The position numbers were made by a program, and so were the translations under genes. Shown piece by piece: positions 1-11,490 of a stretch of DNA of 64,000 nucleotides; positions within the stretch are counted from its first letter, which is position 1; the number at the start of each line of letters is the position of its first letter. A model generated the notes under the pieces. It worked only from the letters and a program-made list of their open reading frames with translations. It made no database searches and was not told the origin of the DNA. Source of the DNA: Cryptomeria japonica (taxonomy: Eukaryota; Streptophyta; Pinopsida; Cupressales; Cupressaceae); contig NC_081414.1 of assembly GCF_030272615.1 (NCBI RefSeq), forward strand, positions 662,792,438-662,856,437. Reading direction: 5' to 3'.

Positions 1-77
1 GACTGTATTTTGCCTGTATTGATTCACCCCCCCTCTCAGTACTGGTTTGGTACTATTTGCTCATCATTGAGTTATCA
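1..77 (+). repeat. 3' end of the 5' LTR of copia element 1
   Basis: It contains the C-rich block ending in CTCTCAGT, then a TTTGGTACTATTTGCTCATC stretch and a final CA at 76-77. The same order ends the 3' LTR at 6011. Confidence 0.9.
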
Positions 78-78
78 A

Positions 79-91
79 TTAGTATCAGAGC
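79..91 (+). promoter_or_regulatory. Primer binding site, element 1
   Basis: TTAGTATCAGAGC differs by one base from TTGGTATCAGAGC, the usual plant copia site that pairs with the 3' end of initiator tRNA-Met. It sits one base after the LTR end. Confidence 0.85.
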
Positions 92-148
92 ATCCTCCAG
101 GTCCTCTATGTTGTAAGCTTAACCGCTTGAGGTAAAGATCCCAGTCAA

Positions 149-3100
149 ATGATGAAGAGGGAAGGTCCAAAGTTTAATAGGGAAAATTTTGGTATATGGA
201 AAGATAGGATGAAGATATTCATTAGAAGCATGGGTTCTCAACACTGGAGTTATGTTGAGAATGTCTATGTTGTCCCTACCTATACTCTCACCGATGACCA
301 AAAGAGAGAGATACAAGAAAATGGGCAAGTCATGGAAGCCCTTATTAGTAGTCTATCTGACATTGAGTTTATTGATGTTCAGGACAAGGTAAATCCCAAA
401 GAGGTATGGGATGCTCTTGAAAATATCTATGGTGGAGATGAACATGTAAAATAGGCTAAGGAAGAAAGCCTAAGAGGGAAGTTTGAAGATATGTGGATGG
501 TTGAAGGTGAGACCATTCAGCAGTATGGAATAAGAATCAAAACAGTTGTTGGAGAAATAAAGAGTGCAGGTGGTAAAATAGAAGATTCCACTATGGTAAG
601 CAAAGTCTTGAGATCCCTATTGCCAGTCTATGTAATAAGGGTTGCTCCTATTCAGGAGCTGAGATCAATAGACAAAACTACGGTATCCTTGGACTCCATC
701 GTAGCCAAGTTGACAGCCTATGAGCTAAATAGTTTTGATGGCAGTGTTCAAAAGACTAAATCAGCTTTTAAAGCCTCTGTTATACCATCCAGAAAAGGAA
801 AAGAAGCTAGCACTAGTGGTGAACCTAGACAGAGCAAATAAATGGATGATGAGGAGATTCTGATGGCATTTGAAGCTCTTCTTGCTAGGAAGCTTCCTAA
901 AGGAACCGGTAAATACAAGGGTAAGATACCTTTGAAATGCTTTTCTTGTAACCAGATAGGGCATATTGCTATAAACTGTCCTAATGGCGATAACAAGGAC
1001 AAACCAAAAAGGTTTAGGAACTTCAAAGGAGGAAACCAGAGAAATTGTTTTGTGGTAGTTGATGAAGGTGTCATAGATGAAGAATCAGAGGATGAAGAAA
1101 ATGAAGATATTGTGTTTGTTGCTGTCAAAGAAGATGTGTCAGACAAGAAGGCTCTTGTCTCCCGGTTTGATAATTCCAATGAGTGGATCATTGATAGTGG
1201 CTATTCTCACCATATGACTTGTGATCAGAGCAAGTTTCTATCCTTGGAGGAGTATGATGGAGGTGTGGTTCTCTTGGCAATGATGCACCATGCATGGTCA
1301 AAGGCAGAGGGTCCATCTCTCTGAATGGAAAGAGCAGTGCTGACAATGTGTACTGGGTTGATGGTCTCAGACACAACCTTCTGAGTGTTGCCCAACTGAA
1401 TGATAGTGGCCTTACTCTGGAATTCAAGAATGGAGTTTGCAGAATGAAAGGAAAAGATGGTGAATTGGTGGCCACTGGCATGCAGACCAAAGGTAATCTA
1501 TTTCATCTGAATGCAAATATAAGTACATGTCTTATGGCTGAATTTGATGATAGCTAGATATGGCATAGGAGACTTTGCCATGTAAACTTTGATAACATTG
1601 TAAAGGCCAGTAAGATCAAGGCAGTTAGAGGGTTGTCGGTGCTAAGCAAACCAGATAATACCTTGTGCAGAGAATGTCAATTGGAAAAAATGTCTGCCTC
1701 AACCTTTAAAGGTAAATCTTTCACTGCTGACAACTTGCTTGATCTTGTGCATACTGATTTGTGTGGTCCTATGAAAACTAGGAGTGTGCAGGGTGATAGG
1801 TACTTCATGATTCTCACTAATGACTGCTCAAGAATGATGTGGGTCACATTTTTGAAAGACAAGTCTGAAGCCTTTGTGAAGTTCAAAGCTTTCAGAGCAT
1901 TAGTGGAGAAGGAAAGGGGTAAAAGGATCAAGTGTCTCAGTTTTGATCAAGGAGGGGAATTCACTTCTAGTGAATTTAACAAGTACTGTGAAGAAAATGG
2001 CATCAAGAGGCAATTGTCTGCCCCCCGGACTCCACAGCAGAATGGCCAAGCAGAGAGGAATAACCGGATGATGGTTGAAGCAACAAGAACCATGTTGATT
2101 CAAGGAAAGGTAGCTCACAACTTTTGGAGAGAAGTGGTGAGCACTGCAGTCTACACAATGAACCGGGTACTCATCAAGAAAGGTAAGGATAAAACTCCTT
2201 ATGAGTATTGGACCGGCAAGACACTTGTGGTTAGCTACTTTAGAATGTTTGGTAGCAAATGTTACATCAAGAGAAGTCAACACCAGAGCAAATTTGATGC
2301 GAAATGTGATGAGGGAATATTCCTAGGATATTCCAGCAAGAGAAAAGATCTCAAGTGTTTCAACAACAAGACTCAAAGAATTGTGGAAAGCATCAATGTA
2401 AGAGTTGATGAAACCTCTGAGAAAACTAAGGAAATCGGTATTAAGAAAGCGGTAAGTGAACCAGTTGCAACTTTCTGGGAACTGGTTGTCAATCAACTGA
2501 ATACTAGTAATAGTGTTCCTACACTGGTAGATGTAGATGCTGATACTGATGGAGATGAGGATGAAGAAGAAAAGCAAGAGGAATCTATCAAGACCATTCT
2601 TCGGTATGTCAAGATGAATCATGATCCTAAGCAGATCATAGGAGACAAGGATGCAGGAATCCTTACAAGAAGAAAAGTCAGAGAAAACTCATGCATGATC
2701 TCTGAAATCGAGCCTAAAACATTCAAAGAGGCACATAAGGATGAAGACTGGATCAAGGCAATGGAAGAGGAACTTGACCAAATAGAGAAAAATGGTACAT
2801 GGTCCTTGGTACCTAGACCAGAGCACAAAAATGTCATTGGTACCAAATGGGTCTTCAGAAATAAGCTGAATGAGGATGGCACAATGATTAGAAACAAAGC
2901 CAGACTGGTGTGCAAAGGATATGCTCAAGAAGAAGGAGAAGACTATGGTGAAACGTTTGCTCCTGTAGCCAGACTGGAAGGAGTTCATATGCTTTTAGCA
3001 TATGCAGCTTTTAAAGGCTTCAAAGTATATCAAATGGATGTAAAATTTGCATTCCTAAATGGTGTACTTGAAGAGGAAGTGTATATAGAGAAACCAAATG

Positions 3101-4233
3101 GGTTTTCCCTATCTGAAGACAGTGACATGGTGTGTAGGCTACATAAAACCTTATATGGTCTAAAATAGGCACCTAGAGCATGGTATAAACGCCTGCATTC
3201 CCATCTTGTGAATATTGGATTTGAGAGAACAAGTGAAGATAGCAATATCTACTTGAAGTCTGAAGGAGATTGGATCCTAGTTTGTGAGGTATTTGTCGAT
3301 GACATTATCTTTGGTGGAGATGACAAGATGAGTCATGATTTTGCAGATGGGATGAAGAAAGAGTTTGAGATGTCACTCATAGGGGAGATTAAGTTCTTCA
3401 TTGGATTGCAGATCCAACAAATGAGAGATGGAATCTTTATCACTCAGTCCAAGTATGTCAAAGAGGTGTTGAAGACCTTTGGCATGGAAGATAGCAAACT
3501 GGTTGGTACATCGATGGTGACCAATTGTAAACTATCCAAAGAGGATGACTCAACATTGGTTGATGAGAATGAATACCGATCAATGATTGGTAAATTGCAT
3601 TATGTAGTGCATAGCAGACTAGATATTGCACATGTAGTTGACATTACTACAAGGTTCCAGAAAAGTCCAAGAGAATCCCACTTGGTTGTAGTCAAGCGGA
3701 TTCTTAAGTATCGGAAGGGAACTGTTGACTATGGATTGTGGTATCCATATAGCAAGGACTTCAACTTGAAAGTGTTCACAGATGCTGATTGGGCTGGTAA
3801 TGTAGATGACCGAAAGAGCACAACCAGTGGTGAATTCTTCCTTGGTGGTAGATTGGTCTCATGGATGAGTAAAAAGTAGAGTTGTATCTCTCAGTCTATA
3901 GCGGAAGCAGAGTATGTTGCAACTTTCATGAACTGCACTCAGACAATTTGGATGAAGCATGTACTGAAAGGCTTCAAAGTCCCTGTATCTGAACTGGTAA
4001 GTATATTCAGTGACAATACTAGTGCAATTAATATCTTCAAGAATCCGGTTTTACATTCTAGAACCAAGCACTTTGAGCTTAAGTATCATTTCTTAAGGGA
4101 AAAGGTTCAGAACAAAGAGATTGCATTGGAGCATGTGTCCAATAAGGAGCAGTTAGCAGATATATTCACCAAGCCTCTCCCAAAGACTACATTTACACAC
4201 TTAAGAGGTGAATTAGCAGTACTGCCCCTTTAG
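149..4233 (+). pseudogene. Copia gag-pol polyprotein, disabled (element 1)
   Basis: One polyprotein of about 1,360 codons. The start ATG at 149 is matched at the same place in element 2. Order: a Gag domain; a CCHC zinc knuckle at 938-979 (CFSCNQIGHIAINC); an acidic linker; a copia protease with DSGYSHH near 1193; a pre-integrase HHCC-like region near 1560-1680; an integrase core with D at 1756, D at 1945 and E at 2053; a reverse transcriptase with FVDD at 3292-3303; and an RNase H ending at 4233. Breaks: in-frame stops at 452, 839, 1555, 3166 and 3877, and a frameshift near 1265-1300 just after the protease motif. Compared with element 2, several stops are CAG or CAA to TAG, or TGG to TAG. 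Outside these breaks the frame is well kept, so inactivation is fairly recent relative to the other relics here. Confidence 0.93.
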
Positions 4234-4380
4234 GAGGTGAACTAAAAGCATATGCTCCACATCAGTCCGGTATTGCATAGTCAAATTAATTTTGGATTGA
4301 TGTGTTGAAGGATGCTGCTCCTCAAGGGGAGCAACATAATGGAAGAGGGAAGCTTGTGCCTCCACTTTGGCATTGTTGTC

Positions 4381-4390
4381 AAAGGGGGAG
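4381..4390 (+). promoter_or_regulatory. Internal polypurine tract-like site, element 1
   Basis: AAAGGGGGAG lies about 100 bp upstream of the PPT that adjoins the 3' LTR, in the context TGTCAAAGGGGGAGAAGATG. Element 2 has the same extra tract at 17282-17292. Confidence 0.6.
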
Positions 4391-4477
4391 AAGATGTGAA
4401 GTGGAGAAGATATCTATAGAAATTTGGTGAGAAGAAGTGAAGCGAAGAGATATATTTGTATATTGCCATCAATGCCA

Positions 4478-4488
4478 AAGGGAAAGAT
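4478..4488 (+). promoter_or_regulatory. Polypurine tract at the 3' LTR, element 1
   Basis: AAAGGGAAAGA directly precedes the TGTTGGCATT start of the 3' LTR. Element 2 reads AAAGGGGGAGAT at this place, so element 1 carries substitutions. Confidence 0.8.
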
Positions 4489-6011
4489 TGTTGGCATTAT
4501 GTGAACCGGTATGAGGACATAATGACATTGTATGTTGTCATTGATGTCAATATGTTGTAGAGGTGTGAATCAGCATATGTGAGAACCGATATAACACTGT
4601 GAACCAGCCTTTGTGCCAAAGTGAAGCAATGTGCTTGTTCAAAGGTGAACCAACATATGGTCATGGGAACTGACACATGGAAGTGTTGAATGACTACCGG
4701 TTCGTAGTCTCAACTTTAGGGTTTTCGGTTTAAGTGCTTCAAGCTTGTGTGGCTCAATCGGTGACTTTGTGCGATGAGTTAGCATGATAACAAAGAACAA
4801 GATTGTGTTGCCACGTAAGCCTTGTGTACATGAAGTATTGTGCATGAAGAAGATCTTTCCTATCTACCTTGGGAATATGAGAAGACTGTAAAACAACGAT
4901 AACGTGTGATGGGTTATCAGCCACCATGGAAACAACAGAAAATGAATGATGGAGATTAATGCAATATGCTCAATGGTCAAGATTGAACCATTTGAATTCC
5001 TTAACCTATTAGGTTTAGGGTTTAGGGTTTATGCTTCTGACCTAACTGTTTTCTATAAGGTCGATGTTGTGACTCTTTCTAGGGTTGTTGGCAAAAGTTG
5101 TGTGTGAGTATCCAAGAGAAGGGATACGTGATGCTTGCTAGACCAGAGGAGAGAAGTGATACTTGCAGAGTGTAAGTGCAGAAGGTGAAGAGGAGCTTAA
5201 GTGGATTTGCATTGGCATTGAGTGTTGTTACCAGATCATTGAAATACCTGTTGATCTCTAACCACCTCAACAATTGGAAAATCCCCTAACAGGGTAGCCT
5301 TAACTGGCTTGCTATAAATCCCTCAACAGGGTAACTCAAAATTATTGAGATCTGGAAAGCTAGAGAGCTTTGGAAATTATTTAGCTATTGAGTTCTTGAA
5401 ATTCTCTAACAAGGTAACTTGTAACAAGGTTTAACCCTTAACCAGGTATTGTAGCCATCCCTTAACCGAGTGATCCCTAACAGGATTGGTTCCTAACAGA
5501 ACCTATTGTATTTGTCTTTAATAGGACAAGGCTCCTAACAGAGCAGACTTCCAAAGAGTTCAACAACAAACTTGTGGGTATTCATCCCCATCGTGGTTTT
5601 TCCCAATTGGGTTTCCACGTGAAAAATATGTGTGTCATGTGTGATTCTTTTATCTTGTGATGCTTTGTTATTACCTGTTAAGCATATGATGGTTTTGTGT
5701 TTTATGCCTATCAATAAAACATGTTGAACTAGCTATTGTGAAGATATGATGATAGATTACCTGTTCATACATAAGGGTGAAATTGTAGTGTAGTTCTGAG
5801 TTGAGAGGAAAGCTAAATGAGAAATTGGTTTATGATTGTTTTAGTTGTTCTGGGTTTTACCGGTTGCACTCTGTTTCAAACCGGTGTCACTGATTGCCAG
5901 TCATTTGGAGTAATTGCCGTTGAACCAGTTTAGGATTGTATTTTTCCTGTACTAATTCACCCCCCTCTCTTAGTACCAGTTTGGTACTATTTGCTCATCA
6001 TTGAGTTATCA
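4489..6011 (+). repeat. 3' LTR of copia element 1 (1,523 bp)
   Basis: It begins TGTTGGCATTATGTG and ends GAGTTATCA. The first few hundred bases hold imperfect copies of a TGAACCGGTAT-like motif. CTATAAGG at 5053-5060 is a TATA-box candidate kept in all four LTRs of this family. A short telomere-like run of TTTAGGG lies near 5010-5032. The block around 5586-5626 (CCCCATCGTGGTTTTTCCC, then GGGTTTCCACGTGAAAAA) is a U5-type motif common in plant copia LTRs. Confidence 0.92.
5053..5060 (+). promoter_or_regulatory. TATA-box candidate of copia LTR, element 1
   Basis: CTATAAGG followed by TCGATG, about 565 bp into the LTR. The same octamer is kept at the corresponding place in the other three LTRs of the family (12126, 18030 and 43910). 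Confidence 0.5.
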
Positions 6012-7963
6012 AGTTGTCCTTATATCTTAGGAGTCATTCTAGAATTTAGTTATAACAGTGTCATGTCCACCTCATTTACTTTTAGTTATCTATGCATTGT
6101 ACTTTTGTATGTCAATTATCAATATTAAATCATTCTTGAATTGTTGATGCAATCCATTCTTTCCATTCTCTCTTGTGGAAGTTCTTTTTGGTCTTTTAGG
6201 GATCTTGGCGGTATTGTGAAGTCACTAATTACTTGATCATCTATATCCTCCATTATTGGCATATAAAGGGTGCTTTGCAAGACCTTTGACATAAGCCATA
6301 TTTTGATCTATCTCTTTATCATAGTCATGTTACAATAGACATCTAGGGTTTAAATGGACTTCAACTTTCAAAATGCTTAACTAATTAGCAAGGAAATTCC
6401 TAGTGGGGTGGTTATTCATTTGCAACAAGTTCCACAATATAATGAGTTCACCTTTGTTGATACAATTTTTAATTCTAATTCTAAGGTATATTTTGTTCTT
6501 TCTCTTTGTGCCTTAGGGAATTAGTTTTAGATGTTTGTTTCTCTTAAACAATATGAAAACCAAATTTCTTTAGACTTATTTTCTTCTCATTTGCCCATGA
6601 TACCATTTTTTAAAGTCAACTATTCTATTGCCAATTTTAAGTTCTCAAAGGCCTCTTTATATAGCTCTTTATCCACTATGTGCTATGAGGTGCCTGCAAG
6701 AAGTTGAGTCCATTTTTTGGCGAAAAAGTGGAAGTGTTTTCCTTATTTTTTAGAATTCATCTTGTTCAAGACCTAAAAATTTGAAACACTTAAAGAATGA
6801 ATCTTGAAAAAAATCACTAATAGAAAATGTAGTGCTCAAAGTCTAGTTTTCAAATATGTAATTTATTTTAATACCCAAATCTTAAAATTTATGTTTCAAT
6901 AGGCATTACTAAAACCTATAGTTTAAAAGTCACCTTTTTAGGACCATACCATGTCTATGTACGACAAGCATAATTTGACCTAAATGAAAGTATTTTTCCG
7001 AATCCTTTTGGGAAAATATTTTAAACTCACTCTCTTTTGATGAGAATATTTTTTTGTAATTTTTTTCTACATATTTTTTTTTATTAATTTTTTATTTTGC
7101 ACAATCTTTGTTCGGAAAAACTCTCATGTACGGAAAGCATAATTTGACCTAAACTTAACATTTTTTTATTTTTTTAAAAAACTATATAGAATTGTCCCTA
7201 GTTTGATGCCATATGATTTTTTTTTCAAAAAACTTAAAGACAAAAAAGTTATTAAAAAACTAAGAAACCCATTATTTCAAGTTTATGGATTTCTTTCATT
7301 AGAAATTGTTTAAAAAATAAAAATATAGATCAAATTTTTTAAAAAATATATATTTGGAATCTAGACAGTCTCTATTGTAATGAATTTTCATTGTTTAATA
7401 AAATTATGCAAATTTGGTGTTCAGATATATTTTTGAAGTCATTATATTGAATGGAGATTGATTTGGCCTTCAGGTTGCAGGTCAAACCAAGTCCAAGCCA
7501 AAGGCTTGGCACTCTAAGCCATTTCCCAAACCAAAATCAAAAGGAGATACCAATCCAAAATTAAATTTTTTACAAACAGGATCTCGTTTAGGATATAGGA
7601 TCCCGTTTTAAAACTAAATGGAATCCCATTTTTTTTAATGTATTTTTATTTTTTTTGTTGTATATATAGAAACTATTTTTAGTAATATAACATGTCCTTT
7701 TGTATGACTTTTTATGCATTATTTTATGATCTAGTTGTCTTGTGAATTCTCTTTTGTTCTAATTTTATATCCATTTTTTAAATGTGTCAATCATTCCATA
7801 ATTTTTTAGTCATGGGATTTAAACAACGTCAAAAGAAGAAACAACATAGGACATGACCGTGGAGAAAATTCAAGCACAAAGAGAGAAAGAGACCAAACCT
7901 CAAAGAGATATAAGAACAAGGTTTCAGAAAATGAATAATCCCAATGCTTCTTGATCCACGACA
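6012..7963. other. AT-rich spacer without a recognisable gene
   Basis: No supported coding sequence. The stretch is rich in A and T homopolymer runs. It contains a 28-bp imperfect direct repeat (6957-6984 and 7126-7153, both holding GCATAATTTGACCTAAA). The part near 7600-7960 may be 5' flank of the transposase-like relic, but I see no clear terminal inverted repeat. Confidence 0.6.
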
Positions 7964-10795
7964 ATGGAAGAGACAAACATTCAAAATGATGCCCTGGGGG
8001 ATAAGATGGGCATAGATGATGCAATTATGGACGATGTTGATGTGGAATATAATACAATTATGGAGACTAATCCTCGTACTACATCCTCAAATCTAGATAC
8101 ATCTTCAAATTATCCAAGTACATCTTCAAATCCTTCTTTGAAAGACATGGATAATGTGATTATAAATGATAATCATGGTGATGATTTACTAGAAGTTGGA
8201 TATAGCAATCTTGAGATTGATATTGTTCATGAAAAAATGAAACAAATTAGAGATATTGAAAATGAAAACCCTCGTATTGGTGAAGATGAGATTCCTTTGA
8301 ATGTTGAAAGTGAAAATCCTTATGAACATGGTGAAAATGAAAATCCTCCTATTGTTTAAGATGATCACAAAAACATTTTTATAAAAATTAAAAAAAAAGT
8401 TTTGGATAATGTTCCTAGTAATATTTCTTGGAGACAAATAAGAAATTATGCCAAGAGAATATATAAAGATTATTTTTATCGAAAAAACTTGCAATTCAAT
8501 GTCAACTGATGATGCAATTGATGAGAATGTGGAAAATGAGGAAAGTGATGAAAAAATATGTACCTTTGTGAAACCAACAAAAAGATGAATTAGTTAAGCA
8601 TGCTATGTCTATTGTTGCAAGTGCCATTGAATCTATTGGAAAAAAAGTTGATCTAAAGCTAATAATGTGGCACGACGAGCCATAAAAACTACTATGGTGA
8701 ATAAAACAACCTTGAATAAAAGGATGGTAAGCAACATTAGTGGAATTTTAAAGATGCATCCTAAAACATTAGTAAGAGCAACTAAAAGAAGAGAAAGTAT
8801 TGAAAATGATCCAATCAACCAAAGTTGGAGTTTTAGTGGTTGACTTCCAATGTTAGATATGAAATTGAAATTGTAGTGAAATATTTGGTTCAAATTTTTT
8901 GGTGTGATAATACAAGGGCATTCTCTAATGCTAGAGATGTTGTGAAGTTGAGAGTGGGGTCGAATTTTTTTTATTTTCATCCAAAACACCTATTAGACAC
9001 AACTCAAACTGAATTTTATAGGGAATTTTTGGATGATGTTGTCTTACCTAGAAATATTACCATAAGTCAAAGATCATTTGAGAAATGTAAGTCCTAGTAT
9101 GTGAAAATTAATAAGCAATGAATCTCTTGTTGCTGTAAAATGTATGCACAATTTTGTTATTATTATGATGTTTTTCGATATATATGTTGTGTTTTGTATA
9201 GTAACATGCTTATCCAGTAATGTGGTATTGATATCCCACCTGAAACAATCAAGGAATTTGTAGCAATTTTATTTTGTGAAAGATCTAATGGGCGATTATT
9301 TTATTTAATTTCATGTATCTCTCGACAATGTTCTAGTTGTGGTAATTTTTCATTATTAGTAGAATGTATGCATGAGAGTAGTGAAAATAATTTTGGACAA
9401 CAACTAGTGGATGTTAGAAGATTTAAGAATGTTGAGTATCCCTTAAAGGATGGGAAAATAGGAAAGCTTGTCTATTTAATCACATAAAATCTTAGTGTAC
9501 ATGTATTCATGTCAAAATTTAAGAGTAAGATTGTACCAAAATATGTGACACACTCTCAACATGCTAGATGGCTTGACAATCAATTTCACACATGTAAAAA
9601 TTCATTTCCAGTTGGAAGTATACTATTAGTGGTGGACTTTGCAAAAAACTATACTCTTAAGCCACAAGAGGAAATTCAATCTCAATATTACAATTCCACT
9701 CAGGTTGCTATTTTTGTTCATATTGTTTATAGACTTGCAGATGATAACACTGAGGATGATAGATTTTTTTTAAGGGAGTACCATTTCTATGTGAGTGATA
9801 ATTAGATGCACTCATCAGAGTTTGTTCAATATTTTTTCAACATATTTTATACAAATTTAAGAGAAAGAGGAATCTAGATGATAGATAATCTTATATGGTC
9901 AGATAATTGTATAGGACAATTCAAGAATGCTCAAATGTTTTGTTGGTTAAGCATGGCTCGCAAGGAATACAATATCCAACATATATGGAGTTTTTTTGAG
10001 GCTAGACACGGTAAAGGAGAACATGATGGAGTTGGTGCATGTGTTAAAAGAATTCTTGCAAGAGAGAAATTAAAATTTGAAAATAATATAAAATTTAAAG
10101 ATTCACATGCAACTGTGGGTTGGTACAATACAACATTATCCACTGGATCAAGTGTGAACTCTACAATTTAGTGATTCTTTTGGTTAGTTGAAGAAGAGAA
10201 TATTGTGCCCAAAATTGATTGTAAGATAATTAACAAATAAATAAAATGGCATTCATTTAAGAGTTCAAATTCAAGCATATGGACTATCTGGACAAGGGAA
10301 CTTGCATGCTTTTGTCATTTATGTATTTCAGATGATTCTGATGTATGTGAAAATACTAAATGGGTTGAAGAGTGGACACAAAGATCGTTGACACCTTCTC
10401 AAAAACAAGATTAGATTGACACAATAATTGAAGATAATGATCAACTATTTGCATTAGATAATTATGATAGTGTTTTAGTTGTTGTACAAAAAGGTAATTT
10501 AATTATTTTGTTTGAAATTTTGATGAACATGTTTAATTAGTTTCTTTTTTTATATAATGTAGAAATTGGTGAAATTTTATTAGAAATTGATAAAATTAAT
10601 TTTGTTTGTAGGACATGTATGTTGTTGTTGCACTCGAGGATAATGACGAGGAAATAGAATATTGGTTGGCTTGATGTGTTGAGTCTAAACAAAAATTCGT
10701 TAAAACTTGAGAAGATGATGTTGGCTATCATTATCTGTCTAGTCTAGTGGTGGTTGTTGGAACTTGGCTAAGGAAAAATCTAACAAGGAAGATTG
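7964..10795 (+). pseudogene. Relic of a transposase-like gene (unnamed family with VDFAxNY, DNxxGQFKN and HGKG motifs)
   Basis: Four long open pieces at 7964, 8840, 9509 and 9878 lie in one frame, separated by stops. Together they suggest a protein of roughly 800-900 residues. An acidic Asn-rich N-terminus is followed by a Cys cluster (CISRQCSSCG, about 9316), VVDFAKNY (D at 9635), a Gln-rich QSQYYNSTQVA stretch, SDNCIGQFKN (D at 9902), FFEARHGKG (E at 9998) and a late CFCHLC (10307). From memory, this set of motifs occurs together in a widespread family of uncharacterised transposase-like proteins in animals; I do not know an agreed name for it, and a D...D...E catalytic role is inference. 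Possible introns lie at 9087-9201 and 10494-10611 (GT...AG), though each leaves the frame off by one base. The 3' end is cut by the Tat-like LTR. It could instead be a domesticated gene that later died. Confidence 0.6.
10791..10795. repeat. Possible TSD of the Tat-like element (left copy only)
   Basis: GATTG precedes the proposed LTR start TGTAGCATCATAAATT. No right-hand copy was found because the 3' LTR was not identified. Confidence 0.25.
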
Positions 10796-11490
10796 TGTAG
10801 CATCATAAATTATACACCCTTAATTTGGGTGGTACAATTCGATGCTTAGGTTAGCACCTGACTTAGTGTGTTGCATTTTGCATTTTAAATTCCCTTTAAG
10901 CATTGATTAATTTCATTAAATCTAACTTTGTCCTCTTTTATCACTCCACACATCATAAAATTGGGCCCTTAACCCTAAGTGTGCCCCTTTTATTTTATCC
11001 TTTTAATTAGTTAATTCATTAAATCCCTAATTAGGTCCTATTTCGACCTTCAAGGCCCTATTTTTCATATCCAAACACCTTGAATTATTGCACCAACCTA
11101 GGATTTACTTTGTAATCATGATACCTCACATCCCTAGAAATTCTAAAAAAAGTTGGTCGAACTAGAATGATTCACTTTGGTTCTGAGTTTTTTCTCCTCG
11201 AATTTTAGGATCATGTTTTGGCAGTATTATAATGTTTAAATCTATCTTCATGCAAAAATATATCAAATCTAGGTTGGCCTAAATGTGATTTCAATTATGA
11301 AATTCCTATATTAGGCATCCTTCTCTACTCATTTTGTATCTAAGACTCTAAGAAATCAATCTCTCCAAGAAATTGAGCATTCTCGCATCCGTTTCTAGAG
11401 ATCTTCAAGGCTGCATTTTCTTCATTCAACCATTATGGAAAATATTACATCATTCATTCTGAAGCATGTGTGTGTGATTAGAGTTTTTTC
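10796..11490 (+). repeat. 5' LTR of the Tat-like element, first part
   Basis: It starts TGTAGCATCATAAATTATAC, in the style of gypsy LTR starts, and runs into the TTTTC duplicated by copia element 2. The continuation resumes at 18905. The joined length would be about 1.34 kb. There is no second copy in the window to confirm it. Confidence 0.5.
11486..11490. repeat. Target-site duplication of copia element 2, left
   Basis: TTTTC, identical to 18900-18904 immediately after the 3' LTR. Five bases is the usual copia duplication length. Confidence 0.92.

Larger units (their letters stand above)
1..6011 (+). mobile_element. Ty1/copia LTR retrotransposon, element 1 (5' LTR cut by window edge)
   Basis: The element holds the tail of a 5' LTR, a PBS, a gag-pol pseudogene, two polypurine tracts and a complete 3' LTR. 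The order Gag, protease, integrase, reverse transcriptase, RNase H identifies Ty1/copia. The last 77 bases of the 5' LTR match the end of the 3' LTR (shared CAGTTTGGTACTATTTGC-like block and GAGTTATCA terminus). It is the same family as element 2 (11491-18899) and the solo LTR at 43288-44795. The TSD cannot be tested because the left flank lies outside the window; the bases after the 3' LTR are AGTTG. In-frame stops mean it is not autonomous now. Confidence 0.93.

Noticed and set aside
748-1191. Minus-strand frame of 147 codons within copia element 1
   Set aside because: It lies antisense to the zinc-knuckle and protease part of gag-pol; Ser-rich composition is the mirror of acidic Glu/Asp codons.
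1900-2283. Minus-strand frame of 127 codons opposite copia integrase
   Set aside because: Antisense shadow of a well-supported integrase domain.
5010-5032. Interstitial telomere
   Set aside because: Only about three TTTAGGG-like units, at the same place in another LTR of the family, so it is part of the LTR and not a chromosome-end relic.
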